Notes: generated from the sequence alone by a model not told the origin. A stretch of DNA of 9,884 bases from Bacillota bacterium (GCA_023429685.1 JAEZDF010000124.1:1-9884), one strand, 5' to 3'. Numbered from the stretch's first letter, positions 1-6,239 are shown. A program made the numbers and translations.

Positions 1-819
1 CTGCTGCCGCTTCTTTTAATTATCATCTCCTCGTTTACCGACGAGGCGGCGCTTGTAGCGAACGGTTACAGCTTTATCCCTAAAAAATGGAGCATGGATT
101 CCTACCTGTATATGCTTCAGCAGTCTAGCGTAATCTTTCGCGCTTACGGCGTGTCGATTCTGGTTACTGCGGTAGGCACGGTAATTAGCCTGGTGCTTAC
201 CACGATGGTTGCGTACCCCATGTCCCGCGCCGACTTTAAATATAAAAATGTGTTGGCGTTCATTGTGTTTTTCACCATGCTGTTTAACGGCGGTATCGTA
301 CCCAGCTACATTATGTGGACGCGGATTTTTCATATCAACGATACTATATGGGCACTGCTCATCCCCAACTATTTGATGGGAGCCATGAACATACTGCTTG
401 TGCGAAATTACTTTAAAAACAATATTCCCGCCGCGCTTATCGAATCCGCACAGATTGACGGGGCAAATGAGATGCAAATCTTGGCTCGCATCATGCTGCC
501 GCTCGCTGTTCCAGTGAGCGTTACGGTAGGCTTGTTCACCGGTCTTGCCTATTGGAACGACTGGATGAATGCCCTGTATTATGTGGAGTCGCCCAAGCTC
601 TTTGGTATACAAAACCTGCTGATGCGAATGATGAATAACATTCAGTTTTTGGCTTCTGGTCAAGCGAGCGCAATAACCAGCGGACAGTTAATCGCCCTGC
701 CCAGCAACGGAATTCGTATGTCGCTGGCTGTTATTGGAATTCTGCCAATTCTTGTAATCTTCCCGTTTTTACAAAAGTATCTGATTAAGGGTGTCATAGT
801 GGGCGCAGTTAAAGGGTAA
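1..819 (+). CDS. Carbohydrate ABC transporter permease, LplC/MalG-like (5' truncated)
   Basis: Inner-membrane subunit of an ABC importer, most like the LplC/YtcP branch that takes up sugars or oligosaccharides. The frame is open from base 1, so the start lies upstream; the visible 272 residues match a family of roughly 290-300, so only about 20-25 residues are missing. The ATG at 94 is internal, because the codons before it encode family-like sequence (NGYSFIPKKWS). Hydrophobic segments lie near residues 44-74, 83-105, 114-137, 166-193 and 232-262. The EAA loop that contacts the ATPase is at about 148-167 (ESAQIDGANE...ILARIMLP), with the conserved Gly at its centre. The partner permease and binding protein are presumably upstream, outside the window. 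The substrate cannot be read from the sequence. No clear terminator follows, so read-through into the Nif3-like gene is possible. Confidence 0.93.
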   Translation: MLPLLLIIISSFTDEAALVANGYSFIPKKWSMDSYLYMLQQSSVIFRAYGVSILVTAVGTVISLVLTTMVAYPMSRADFKYKNVLAFIVFFTMLFNGGIVPSYIMWTRIFHINDTIWALLIPNYLMGAMNILLVRNYFKNNIPAALIESAQIDGANEMQILARIMLPLAVPVSVTVGLFTGLAYWNDWMNALYYVESPKLFGIQNLLMRMMNNIQFLASGQASAITSGQLIALPSNGIRMSLAVIGILPILVIFPFLQKYLIKGVIVGAVKG

Positions 820-936
820 GAAGACAAGCTAAAGAGAATATCACGCAACCCTGCTAAAACAACTTCGCAGCAAGGCTTTACCAGAGGTAACGTCGCGCCG
901 CATTGCTTCATGGCGTATCGTGCCATCCGTGGCATC

Positions 937-970
937 GGGCGCAGTGCATTGGAAAGGGATGGTCATAAGA
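937..970 (+). promoter_or_regulatory. Shared 34-nt leader block, copy 1 (includes ribosome binding site)
   Basis: This block ends immediately before the Nif3-like ATG. It aligns without gaps to 1943-1976 before the esterase ATG, with 26 of 34 positions identical, including GGGCGCAG and GGAAAGGGATGGT. Upstream, TGCCA (921-925) pairs with TGGCA (930-934), and GCATTGC (900-906) pairs with GCAGTGC (941-947). As an alternative, CCATCC (923-928) can pair with GGATGG (957-962), which would cover the ribosome site. These pairings are seen directly; a switching role is inference. Confidence 0.45.
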
Positions 971-1819
971 ATGAAAGCAAAAGACGTTGTAGCACAGATA
1001 GTTAAGCACTCCGGCGTGTCACCCACACCGCCCAATACCTGTGACGGTTATAAGGCAGGAGACCCCGAAACGGAAGTAACGGCCGTTGTAACCAGTTTTA
1101 TGGCTACAGCAAACGTAATTCGTGAGGCGGCTAGGTTGGGTGCAAACATGATTATCACCCACGAGCCCACCTATTTTACAGGAAACGACACTGTTGATTG
1201 GTGCCAGTCCGACCCGGTGTATCTTGCAAAGAAAAAGCTGATTGAAGAGACCGGCATGGTTATTTGGCGAAACCATGATTTGATTCACATGACGCAGCCC
1301 GACGGCATCTACGACGGCTTTATCAAAGAGATGGGATGGCAGCAATACGCACTTCCGCCGGTGGAAAAAAAGTTTGGCGAAGGTGGTATGGCTAGCTTCA
1401 TCAAGGGATTTAGCGATTATTATGACCTGCCGCAAACCACGTTAGGTCAGCTGGCGCAGGAGTTTAAACAAAAGCTGCAGATGGATACGCTGCGGGTTAT
1501 TGGCGACATTTCCATGCCCTGCTCGCGGGTAGGGGTTCTGGTGGGCGGCGGTAGCCTGGGCTTTGGCATAGAGGAGATGCCCATGCAGATTATGGAGGAA
1601 AAGGGCATCGATGTGCTTGTGTGCGGCGAAATTACCGAATGGACTACCTGCGCATACATGGGCGATGCCGTGCAGCTTGGTCTGCCCAAAGCCATGATTG
1701 TGCTGGGGCATGAGCGAACCGAGGAGTGGGGTATGAAGCACATGTGCTCCTGGCTGGAGGAACTGCTGACGGTTCCCGTTCATTTTGTAGATGCAAAAGA
1801 ACCGTTTACCTATCTGTAA
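971..1819 (+). CDS. Nif3-like dinuclear metal centre protein
   Basis: A 282-residue member of the NIF3/YbgI family (PF01784), cytosolic proteins that bind two metal ions and whose reaction is not settled. Family-like metal-ligand segments are visible: IITHEPTYF (His64) in the N-terminal part and GHERTEEWG (His247, Glu251) near the C-terminus, with glycine-rich strands (VGVLVGGGSLGFG) between them. The first His motif reads THEP rather than the more usual HHP, so the site may be a divergent version. The ATG at 971 is chosen because a GGAAAGGGATGG element (951-962) lies just before it; an in-frame ATG at 959 sits inside that element and a GTG at 920 has no ribosome site. It follows the permease by 151 nt. 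Despite the name there are no nitrogen-fixation genes here. A role beside a sugar transporter is inference only. Confidence 0.88.
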   Translation: MKAKDVVAQIVKHSGVSPTPPNTCDGYKAGDPETEVTAVVTSFMATANVIREAARLGANMIITHEPTYFTGNDTVDWCQSDPVYLAKKKLIEETGMVIWRNHDLIHMTQPDGIYDGFIKEMGWQQYALPPVEKKFGEGGMASFIKGFSDYYDLPQTTLGQLAQEFKQKLQMDTLRVIGDISMPCSRVGVLVGGGSLGFGIEEMPMQIMEEKGIDVLVCGEITEWTTCAYMGDAVQLGLPKAMIVLGHERTEEWGMKHMCSWLEELLTVPVHFVDAKEPFTYL

Positions 1820-1834
1820 AAACAGGTTCAAGGG

Positions 1835-1863
1835 TTGAAAGATGTCCCTCCAACCTTTATAAT
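1835..1863 (+). promoter_or_regulatory. Sigma-A-type promoter for the esterase gene
   Basis: TTGAAA at 1835-1840 and TATAAT at 1858-1863 are separated by exactly 17 bp, which is 11 of 12 matches to the consensus. It lies 15 nt after the Nif3-like stop, so transcription would start near 1870 and leave a leader of about 105 nt before the esterase. An AGCTG/CAGCT hairpin lies close to the predicted transcript start. Confidence 0.75.
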
Positions 1864-1942
1864 AATAGCTGTTTGAAGTACAGCTCCATCTACGGCAAAA
1901 CCGCATCGCTATTTTATATGTTCAAGGTGTTTTGTGCCCTTG

Positions 1943-1976
1943 GGGCGCAGGGCGCCGGAAAGGGATGGTTATTACC
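1943..1976 (+). promoter_or_regulatory. Shared 34-nt leader block, copy 2 (includes ribosome binding site)
   Basis: Second copy of the block seen at 937-970, again ending exactly at the ATG. Here GTGCCC (1935-1940) can pair with GGGCGC (1943-1948), or GGCGC with GCGCC within 1944-1956. CCCTT just upstream is complementary to AAGGG of the ribosome site. So both leaders combine a local hairpin with a segment complementary to the ribosome site, although the exact bases differ. Confidence 0.45.
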
Positions 1977-2780
1977 ATGGCTATCTTTAATATTACGATG
2001 TTTTCCAATACGCTTCATCGCCTTACCGAATTGACGGCGATCTTGCCGGTGGAAAAAAACAAGGGTCTGCCGCCGGAGCTGCAGACGCAAAGCGACGGAC
2101 CGCTTAAAACGGTTATGCTCCTGCACGGCTTTTCGGGTATTCATACCGACTGGCTGTATGGCTCCCGCATCCAACAGCTTGCGATGAAGCACCACATTGC
2201 GGTAATCTGCCCAAGCGGCGAAAACAGCTTTTATGTGGACGACGCGCACAGAGACGCGATGTATGAGCAGTATCTTTGTGAGGTGCTGGAGTTTGCCCGT
2301 GACGTGTTCCCCCTAAGCCGTAAAAAGGAAGATACCACCATTGGCGGTCTATCTATGGGCGGCTATGGCGCCATACTGAACGGTCTAAAACACCCCGAGC
2401 TGTTTGGCAATGTCATTGCGCTTTCCTCCGCGCTGATTACCGATAAGCTGGCAGCACAAACCGAGCAGCATGGCAACCCGATGGCAAGTGCCGCGTACTT
2501 CGACCACGTATTCGGCAAGCCTGAGATTATCCGCGGTAGCGACCGTGACCCCAAGCATCTGGCGAAGACACTGGTGGAAGCAAACGCCGAAATCCCCCGT
2601 ATCTTTATGGCGTGCGGCACCGAGGACTTTTTGTACAACGAGAACAATGACTTTAGTGCTTTTTTGGAGGAAGTCAAGATCCCGCACGTTTATCTCACTA
2701 GCCCCGGCGTACACGACTGGGCGTTTTGGGATTCTCATATTGAAAAGGGTCTGGACTGGGTATTTACTACGAAAGAGTAA
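1977..2780 (+). CDS. Tributyrin-esterase-like alpha/beta hydrolase (esterase D family)
   Basis: A 267-residue serine hydrolase of the PF00756 esterase family, probably cytosolic since no signal peptide is seen. The triad can be placed: Ser126 in the nucleophile elbow GGLSMGGYGA, Asp217 in CGTEDFLY and His246 in PGVHDW. LLHGFSG (48-54) supplies the oxyanion-hole region. This pattern is typical of small acyl-ester, acetyl-ester or S-formylglutathione-type esterases; the natural substrate is not determined. The start at 1977 (MAIFN) is preferred because the ribosome site GGAAAGGGATGG precedes it by a short gap; the upstream in-frame ATG codons lie in or before that site. The gene has its own promoter at 1835-1863 and ends at the terminator at 2798-2835. 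It might take part in deacylating imported sugars, but only its position suggests this. Confidence 0.9.
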   Translation: MAIFNITMFSNTLHRLTELTAILPVEKNKGLPPELQTQSDGPLKTVMLLHGFSGIHTDWLYGSRIQQLAMKHHIAVICPSGENSFYVDDAHRDAMYEQYLCEVLEFARDVFPLSRKKEDTTIGGLSMGGYGAILNGLKHPELFGNVIALSSALITDKLAAQTEQHGNPMASAAYFDHVFGKPEIIRGSDRDPKHLAKTLVEANAEIPRIFMACGTEDFLYNENNDFSAFLEEVKIPHVYLTSPGVHDWAFWDSHIEKGLDWVFTTKE

Positions 2781-2797
2781 ACAACGCATACAACAGT

Positions 2798-2835
2798 AAA
2801 AACCCTGGAACGCAGCCGCGTTCCAGGGTTTTTTT
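2798..2835. terminator. Strong bidirectional Rho-independent terminator
   Basis: A perfect 15-bp stem pairs 2798-2812 with 2819-2833 around a 6-nt loop. It contains CCCTGGAACG and its complement and is flanked by A and T runs, with seven T on the plus strand. It lies 17 nt after the rightward esterase and 16 nt beyond the end of the leftward carboxylesterase, so it can end both convergent transcripts. Confidence 0.95.
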
Positions 2836-2851
2836 GACTAGATGAGAATGA

Positions 2852-4435
2852 TTAGCGGGGTGCAAACAACGAAGGGTAACCCAGTTCTGAGGTATCCATA
2901 TACGCACGGGTGGAGCGCTCGTCCTTTTCAGTCAGCATGGTATTTAGCTGCGCCAAAACGGCAGTCTCCTGCGGGGTGGCGGTGTGGATGGTTGTACCCA
3001 GATCCAGATGGGTAAAAAGTTCTTCACAGCGGGGCCATTCCACCTCGGTGTCCGCACCGTTGGGGCAGCCGGTTTTGATAAAGTTTACCCAGTATGCCAT
3101 CAGCTGCGTGCCAAACGCGCGCTCCGCCTCGTCCATACCGGCGGGGTTGATAATGCAAGGTTCGGTTCGTCCAAACAAATACGGCAGCTCGGAGGAATGG
3201 GTACTGCCCAGTCGTTGCCCGCGCTCACCGGCATCGGGACGCGATTTATAGTATACATAGGAGGCGACACCCTTTTGTGCCCCCGCCACACCCAACCGGG
3301 CTGCGGATAGGAACATCAGATCGCCTAGCAGTCTCAGCAGGCTTTTTAACGCCTCGCCGCTGTTCTCGTGAGGGTAATGGGCGAGAAGCTCGGGTGCCAA
3401 CGCAGAAGGGAACACCTTGTTAATATAACGTTCGAACGCCTCGGAAGTGATCGCAATATCATGCGGCACACCAAACGATCCAAACTCCTCGGTGGTAAAG
3501 CCTACAATAAAGTTCATCGGGTTAAATCTGCCCGAAGTAAATAGTTCATAGGGGGAGTCGGGCAACACATAGCCATCGATGCAGTAGTTGGGGGTGTAGG
3601 GCACACGCAGGCTTGCCTCGATTAGGTCGCAGCCGTCCATGGCGCGCAGCTCGGCGATGCTTTTGCAGGCAACGGCTTCGGCAAACGCCACACCATCCTG
3701 CTCCATTTCGTCGCGGTTCTTTGCGTCCATCATGCCGCCCAAAAGCGGGCAGCCACTCTGCATGATAACTTGACTGCACAGCCCCGATACCAACGGAGAC
3801 ATCAGCAGACAAGAGGTGCCCACCGAGCCACCCGATTGTCCGCCTACGGTAATGCGCTGGGCATCGCCGCCAAAACGGTCGGCGTTTTCGTGTAGCCACA
3901 AAAGTGCCTGACGCATATCCAAGATGGCGTAGTTGCCGCTGCTACCATAAGGTGCCTCGGCGGTTAATTCGGGGTGGCACAAAAAGCCGAATAAACCCAG
4001 ACGGTAGTTGATGGTAACCACCATCATCCCCTGCGCGGCAAGGCGCTCCCCTTCAAAAAAGGGTGCCATTCCCGTACCCGCCACCATACCACCACCGTGA
4101 ATCCACACGAAGATGGGGAGTTTTTCGTCCGGGGTCTTAGCGGGCGTCCATATGTTTAGATACAGGCAATCCTCACTGTCCATCTTAGCCGAAAGCTCAA
4201 AGTCCTCGCTGGGCCAGTGTGCCCGTCCGTCTGCCTGCAACGCCCCACCAGAGAAGCGATCCGCCATGCGTACGCCAAACCAGCGTGCCGGTGCCTCCGG
4301 CGCCTTCCAACGCTTATCCCCAAGTGGCGGCGCTGCATAAGGCACCCCCCGAAATACCTTGAGGTTGCCTTCTGTAGTGCCCTGCAAAACGCCTTGTTTT
4401 ACGGTTACCCGCGCTTGGTCAAATGTCTGTTTCAA
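2852..4435 (-). CDS. Type B carboxylesterase
   Basis: A 527-residue alpha/beta hydrolase of the carboxylesterase/para-nitrobenzyl esterase family (PF00135), at the usual full length. In order: the N-terminal FRGVPYAAPPLGDKRWK block (28-44), EDCLYLNIW (88-96), the oxyanion motif HGGG (113-116), the nucleophile elbow GGQSGG with Ser201, a Glu near 317 (GFTTEEFGSF) and His413 (STHSSELPYLFG). The elbow has Gln where most members have Glu (GESAG), a variant that keeps GxSxG. No signal peptide is seen, so it is probably intracellular. The start is a TTG at 4435, supported by an AAGGGGG ribosome site 8 nt upstream (minus strand) and by the conserved N-terminus following at the expected distance. It may be transcribed from the palindrome at 4583-4685. 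Substrate unknown. Confidence 0.93.
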   Translation of the reverse strand: MKQTFDQARVTVKQGVLQGTTEGNLKVFRGVPYAAPPLGDKRWKAPEAPARWFGVRMADRFSGGALQADGRAHWPSEDFELSAKMDSEDCLYLNIWTPAKTPDEKLPIFVWIHGGGMVAGTGMAPFFEGERLAAQGMMVVTINYRLGLFGFLCHPELTAEAPYGSSGNYAILDMRQALLWLHENADRFGGDAQRITVGGQSGGSVGTSCLLMSPLVSGLCSQVIMQSGCPLLGGMMDAKNRDEMEQDGVAFAEAVACKSIAELRAMDGCDLIEASLRVPYTPNYCIDGYVLPDSPYELFTSGRFNPMNFIVGFTTEEFGSFGVPHDIAITSEAFERYINKVFPSALAPELLAHYPHENSGEALKSLLRLLGDLMFLSAARLGVAGAQKGVASYVYYKSRPDAGERGQRLGSTHSSELPYLFGRTEPCIINPAGMDEAERAFGTQLMAYWVNFIKTGCPNGADTEVEWPRCEELFTHLDLGTTIHTATPQETAVLAQLNTMLTEKDERSTRAYMDTSELGYPSLFAPR

Positions 4436-4580
4436 AAGTGAAGCCCCCTTCGGTTGTTAATATCTTCACTATACCGCACTGCTTGAGCAGCCGCATTTGT
4501 TTAACCGCGCTGTTTTTTTGTTTTTAGGCACATGGTTGTTAAAAACCACGCATTATCAGTAGCGCATAAGCAAAAAACTG

Positions 4581-4608
4581 TTTATAGCTAATTAACTTAT
4601 AATGTCCG
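4581..4608 (-). promoter_or_regulatory. Candidate leftward promoter in the palindrome (carboxylesterase)
   Basis: Read on the minus strand, CGGACA (4608-4603) and TATAAA (4586-4581) are 16 bp apart. The -10 is close to consensus and the -35 is weak. It would give a leader of about 140 nt before the TTG start at 4435. Another -10-like TATAGT (minus strand, 4473-4468) lies nearer the gene but lacks a recognisable -35. Confidence 0.4.
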
Positions 4609-4685
4609 AACAAAATCGAGCAAAAGCTTGCATTTATGGCTTTAGCGAAGATTTTTTCGTAGACATTATAAGTTTATTAGCTATA
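4583..4685. repeat. 103-nt near-perfect palindrome, MITE-like
   Basis: The 24-nt arms 4583-4606 and 4662-4685 are inverted copies with one mismatch. The pairing continues inward: CGAACAAAATC against GATTTTTTCG with a one-base bulge, then GCAAAAGC against GCTTTAGC, leaving a loop of about 10 nt. Nearly the whole element is therefore one hairpin. It is AT-rich and codes for nothing. TA dinucleotides at both ends would suit a Tc1/mariner-IS630-type miniature element, but the symmetry makes a target duplication impossible to prove. It sits between two diverging genes and fills the centre of the 325-nt non-coding interval 4436-4760. Confidence 0.8.
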
Positions 4686-4689
4686 TAAT
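4660..4689 (+). promoter_or_regulatory. Rightward promoter at the palindrome edge (DUF3237 gene)
   Basis: TAGACA (4660-4665) and a perfect TATAAT (4684-4689) are separated by 18 bp. The -35 lies at the inner edge of the right palindrome arm, and the -10 spans the arm end. Transcription would begin near 4696, about 65 nt before the DUF3237 start. Confidence 0.65.
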
Positions 4690-4709
4690 GGATGCAATGG
4701 AGTGCATCT
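4690..4709. promoter_or_regulatory. Dyad overlapping the predicted transcription start (possible operator)
   Basis: GATGCA (4691-4696) and TGCATC (4703-4708) form an inverted repeat around a 6-nt centre, extended by a G-T pair. It sits directly downstream of the TATAAT at 4684-4689. Its position suits a repressor site or a 5' hairpin in the transcript; neither is shown. Confidence 0.35.
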
Positions 4710-4760
4710 ATCTACCATACAAGTTTTGGTGCAACGAGAATAAAGAAAGGAAGATAAAAT

Positions 4761-5180
4761 ATGCAGCTAGAAGCAAGCCTTTTAATGAAACTTCATGTAA
4801 CGCTCGGGGAAGTACAGTTTGTGGGGGGCACACCCGGGCGCGAGCTGTGCATCATTCCCATCACGGGTGGACGATTTGAGGGGCCACTTCTGCGCGGACA
4901 GATTTGTTCAGGCGGGGCAGATTGGAACACGCGCATCTCAACGACGCGTTCTCACGTATTTGCGAAGTACTGGATTAAAACGGACGATGGTGTAATGATT
5001 AGCGTGCAAAACGAGGGGGTTATCGATGATTCTGCCGATGCACGAATCAAAACGGTTCCGCGCTTTGAGGTAAGCAGCCAAAGCCCCTACGCCTTTTTGA
5101 ATTCGGGCGTATATGTGGGGGAGTTAACGGTAGGCAGTGAGCCCAACAGCGTGCATATCACCCTGTATCAATTGGCGTGA
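4761..5180 (+). CDS. DUF3237 family protein (UPF0311-like)
   Basis: A 139-residue protein with the DUF3237 pattern: GGRFEGPLLRG (36-45), SGGADW (50-55), TDDGVMISVQNEG (74-86), PRFEV (100-104) and the C-terminal YAFLNSGVYVGEL block (110-122). The family is a small beta-barrel-like protein of unknown biochemical role; full length is present and no signal or membrane segment is seen. The ATG at 4761 follows an AAAGGAAG ribosome site with an 8-9 nt gap. It is a single-gene transcript from the promoter at 4660-4689. Many members carry Gly-Asp-Ala-Arg-Tyr near the middle; here that stretch reads TTRSHVFAKYW, a divergence that may matter. I do not assign a function. Confidence 0.88.
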   Translation: MQLEASLLMKLHVTLGEVQFVGGTPGRELCIIPITGGRFEGPLLRGQICSGGADWNTRISTTRSHVFAKYWIKTDDGVMISVQNEGVIDDSADARIKTVPRFEVSSQSPYAFLNSGVYVGELTVGSEPNSVHITLYQLA

Positions 5181-5241
5181 CACACGGTATCGGAGCTGGA
5201 GCAAGCAGTAAGAGTATTCGGCTTAGATGGACAATTCGCTC

Positions 5242-5261
5242 ATTTCAGAATTGCCTGAAAT
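5242..5261 (+). other. Stem-loop downstream of the DUF3237 gene
   Basis: ATTTCAG (5242-5248) pairs perfectly with CTGAAAT (5255-5261) around a 6-nt loop. No T run follows, so it is a weak candidate terminator or a 3' stability hairpin for the rightward transcript. Confidence 0.4.
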
Positions 5262-5273
5262 TAGTACAATACA

Positions 5274-5306
5274 ACAGACCCCCCGATTATTACTCGGGGG
5301 GTCTGT
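5274..5306. terminator. GC-rich terminator between convergent genes
   Basis: A perfect 13-bp stem (5274-5286 with 5294-5306) carries a run of six C/G pairs around a 7-nt loop. It lies 25 nt beyond the stop of the leftward NifX-like gene. On that strand the bases after the stem (TGTATTGT) are moderately T-rich. On the plus strand the following bases are A-rich, so rightward termination would be weaker. Confidence 0.8.
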
Positions 5307-5331
5307 AAAGCATTATGCGGTGTTAGATTGC

Positions 5332-5724
5332 TCAGTGATGATTATGGTTATCGCAACCGTGTTCCCCGCAAGCCCCGTCGTGGTGCTCGCCGTGGTGATC
5401 GCAGGTAATCTCTGGGTTGTAATCCAGTCGGTCTGCTAAAAATGCCTCCACGGCCTCATCGGCGTTACCTGACACGCCGCCGTATAGCGCGATGCCCGCT
5501 TCGCTTAAAGCAAGTTTTGCGCCGCCGCCGATTCCGCCACACAGTAAAACGTTCACCTGCAATTTTTTCAGGATATCCGCGAGCGCGCCGTGCCCGCTTC
5601 CGTTCGTATTTACTGTTGTCTTTAGCTTAATTTCACCGTCCGCTACATCATATATTTTAAACTTCTCCGTATGCCCAAAATGCTGAAACACCTGATCGTT
5701 CTCCAAAGTTACCGCGATTCTCAT
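5332..5724 (-). CDS. NifX/NifB-type dinitrogenase FeMo-cofactor domain protein with Cys/His-rich tail
   Basis: A 130-residue protein with the PF02579 fold used to bind or carry iron-sulfur or FeMo-cofactor precursors in nitrogenase systems. It is also common in non-fixing Clostridia, where its role is unclear. Family landmarks are MRIAVTLE at the start, FQHFGHTEKFKIY (13-25) and the glycine loop LLCGGIGGGA (60-69). From residue 108 the protein ends in a Cys/His-rich tail holding 8 His and 3 Cys in 23 residues, which looks like a metal-binding extension. The ATG at 5724 follows an AGAGAGG ribosome site. It lies 114 nt downstream of the DUF134 gene on the same strand and is probably co-transcribed; no clear promoter is seen in the gap. 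Absence of nif genes here argues against nitrogen fixation as its role. Confidence 0.92.
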   Translation of the reverse strand: MRIAVTLENDQVFQHFGHTEKFKIYDVADGEIKLKTTVNTNGSGHGALADILKKLQVNVLLCGGIGGGAKLALSEAGIALYGGVSGNADEAVEAFLADRLDYNPEITCDHHGEHHDGACGEHGCDNHNHH

Positions 5725-5838
5725 GCTGGTTTTCCTCTCTTTCTAATAAAAAATGCTTGATTGGGGTGATTACTGCTTCGGGGGGTGCAAAGGCTGCCTG
5801 CCCCTGATTGACAGACAGAGATGACATAGGGCCTATTG

Positions 5839-6198
5839 CTATGTTTGTTCCTGCTCCCGATGGCATCTTTTTTTGTGGCAGTGACCGCACTCATGGGTAC
5901 CCCCGTCACATAGCACATAGTCGCCCCCGCCAATGGATAGCTCAAGCCCGTTAACCAGACATTGTGCTAGTTTTATGCGGGCGCTGCTGTAAATAGCCTG
6001 TGCGGTCGTGCGTGCAACCCCCATGCTTTGTGCGCACTGCTCTTGGCTAAGCCCTTCCAGATCAATCAGACGGACGGTTTCAAATTCATCCACAGACATT
6101 GCCACAACCTTGCGCTCGTTATCAGTGGTGTCCAACGGTCCGAAGCTTTGGCTTTTTGGCATACGGCAGACACGCCGCCCCTTTCTCGGTCTGGGTAT
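5839..6198 (-). CDS. DUF134 HTH protein, apparent AUA start
   Basis: A DUF134 protein (PF02001), a sigma-like helix-turn-helix family often found beside NifX-like proteins and MRP-type ATPases. Conserved parts are PRPRKGRRVCR (2-12), FGPL (19-22), the MSVDEFETVRLIDLEGLSQEQCAQSMGVARTTAQ helix region (34-67) and GGGDYVLC (90-97). A short Cys/His-rich tail follows (CGHCHKKRCH, 104-113), probably binding metal. Members normally begin MPRPRK or MARPRK; here that first codon is ATA at 6198-6196, preceded by a perfect AAGGAGG (6213-6207) at 8-nt spacing. The only upstream in-frame ATG (6240) would add 14 unlike residues and lies about 5 nt from the predicted transcript start. Either AUA is the start, or a base differs from ATG here. 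It probably regulates its own promoter and the NifX-like gene; this is inference. Confidence 0.88.
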   Translation of the reverse strand: MPRPRKGRRVCRMPKSQSFGPLDTTDNERKVVAMSVDEFETVRLIDLEGLSQEQCAQSMGVARTTAQAIYSSARIKLAQCLVNGLELSIGGGDYVLCDGGTHECGHCHKKRCHREQEQT

Positions 6199-6206
6199 TG
6201 TTCTCC

Positions 6207-6213
6207 CCTCCTT
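6207..6213 (-). promoter_or_regulatory. Consensus ribosome binding site pointing to an AUA start
   Basis: AAGGAGG on the minus strand is the perfect Shine-Dalgarno sequence. Its 8-nt spacing leads to ATA at 6198 and to no ATG, GTG or TTG. It is the main reason for placing the DUF134 start there. Confidence 0.75.
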
Positions 6214-6227
6214 ACACGATGAATTAC

Positions 6228-6239
6228 TGGCATATGTCA
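6228..6239. promoter_or_regulatory. Near-palindromic box TGGCATATGTCA, copy 1
   Basis: A 12-bp box with one mismatched pair in its dyad symmetry, identical to 6268-6279. It lies just downstream of the predicted transcription start, a position that suits a repressor site. Confidence 0.5.

Noticed and set aside
16..663. Long open frame on the minus strand (215 codons) opposite the permease
   Set aside because: It lies entirely antisense to a well-supported membrane protein gene, has a low-complexity His/Arg/Gln-rich translation, and shows no recognisable family.
820..970. Known riboswitch upstream of the Nif3-like gene
   Set aside because: The leader folds, but I could not match the conserved cores of the TPP, cobalamin, SAM, glycine, THF, fluoride or preQ1 classes, so it is reported only as an unassigned leader.
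1442..1906. Minus-strand open frame opposite the Nif3-like gene
   Set aside because: It is antisense to a conserved gene and its translation has no domain pattern; the plus-strand reading explains the sequence.
2385..2789. Minus-strand and alternative plus-strand frames within the esterase
   Set aside because: They overlap the catalytic Asp and His region of the real gene and have no ribosome site or family resemblance.
4583..4685. Factor-independent terminator reading of the palindrome
   Set aside because: The arms are AT-rich and far longer than a terminator stem, there is no convergent gene end here (both neighbours diverge), and promoter elements fit the position better.
5227..5439. Small plus-strand frame (70 codons) after the DUF3237 gene
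   Set aside because: It runs through the perfect 13-bp terminator stem at 5274-5306 and into the antisense of the NifX-like gene, with no ribosome site.
971..5724. Nitrogen-fixation locus suggested by Nif3-like and NifX-like names
   Set aside because: No nitrogenase structural or cofactor-assembly genes are present, and both families are widespread in bacteria that do not fix nitrogen.
5725..5838. Possible small gene or terminator between DUF134 and the NifX-like gene
   Set aside because: Minus-strand frames crossing this gap overlap both neighbours and look like shadows. The ACATAG/CTATGT hairpin (5824-5844) has no T run, so it is not called a terminator.
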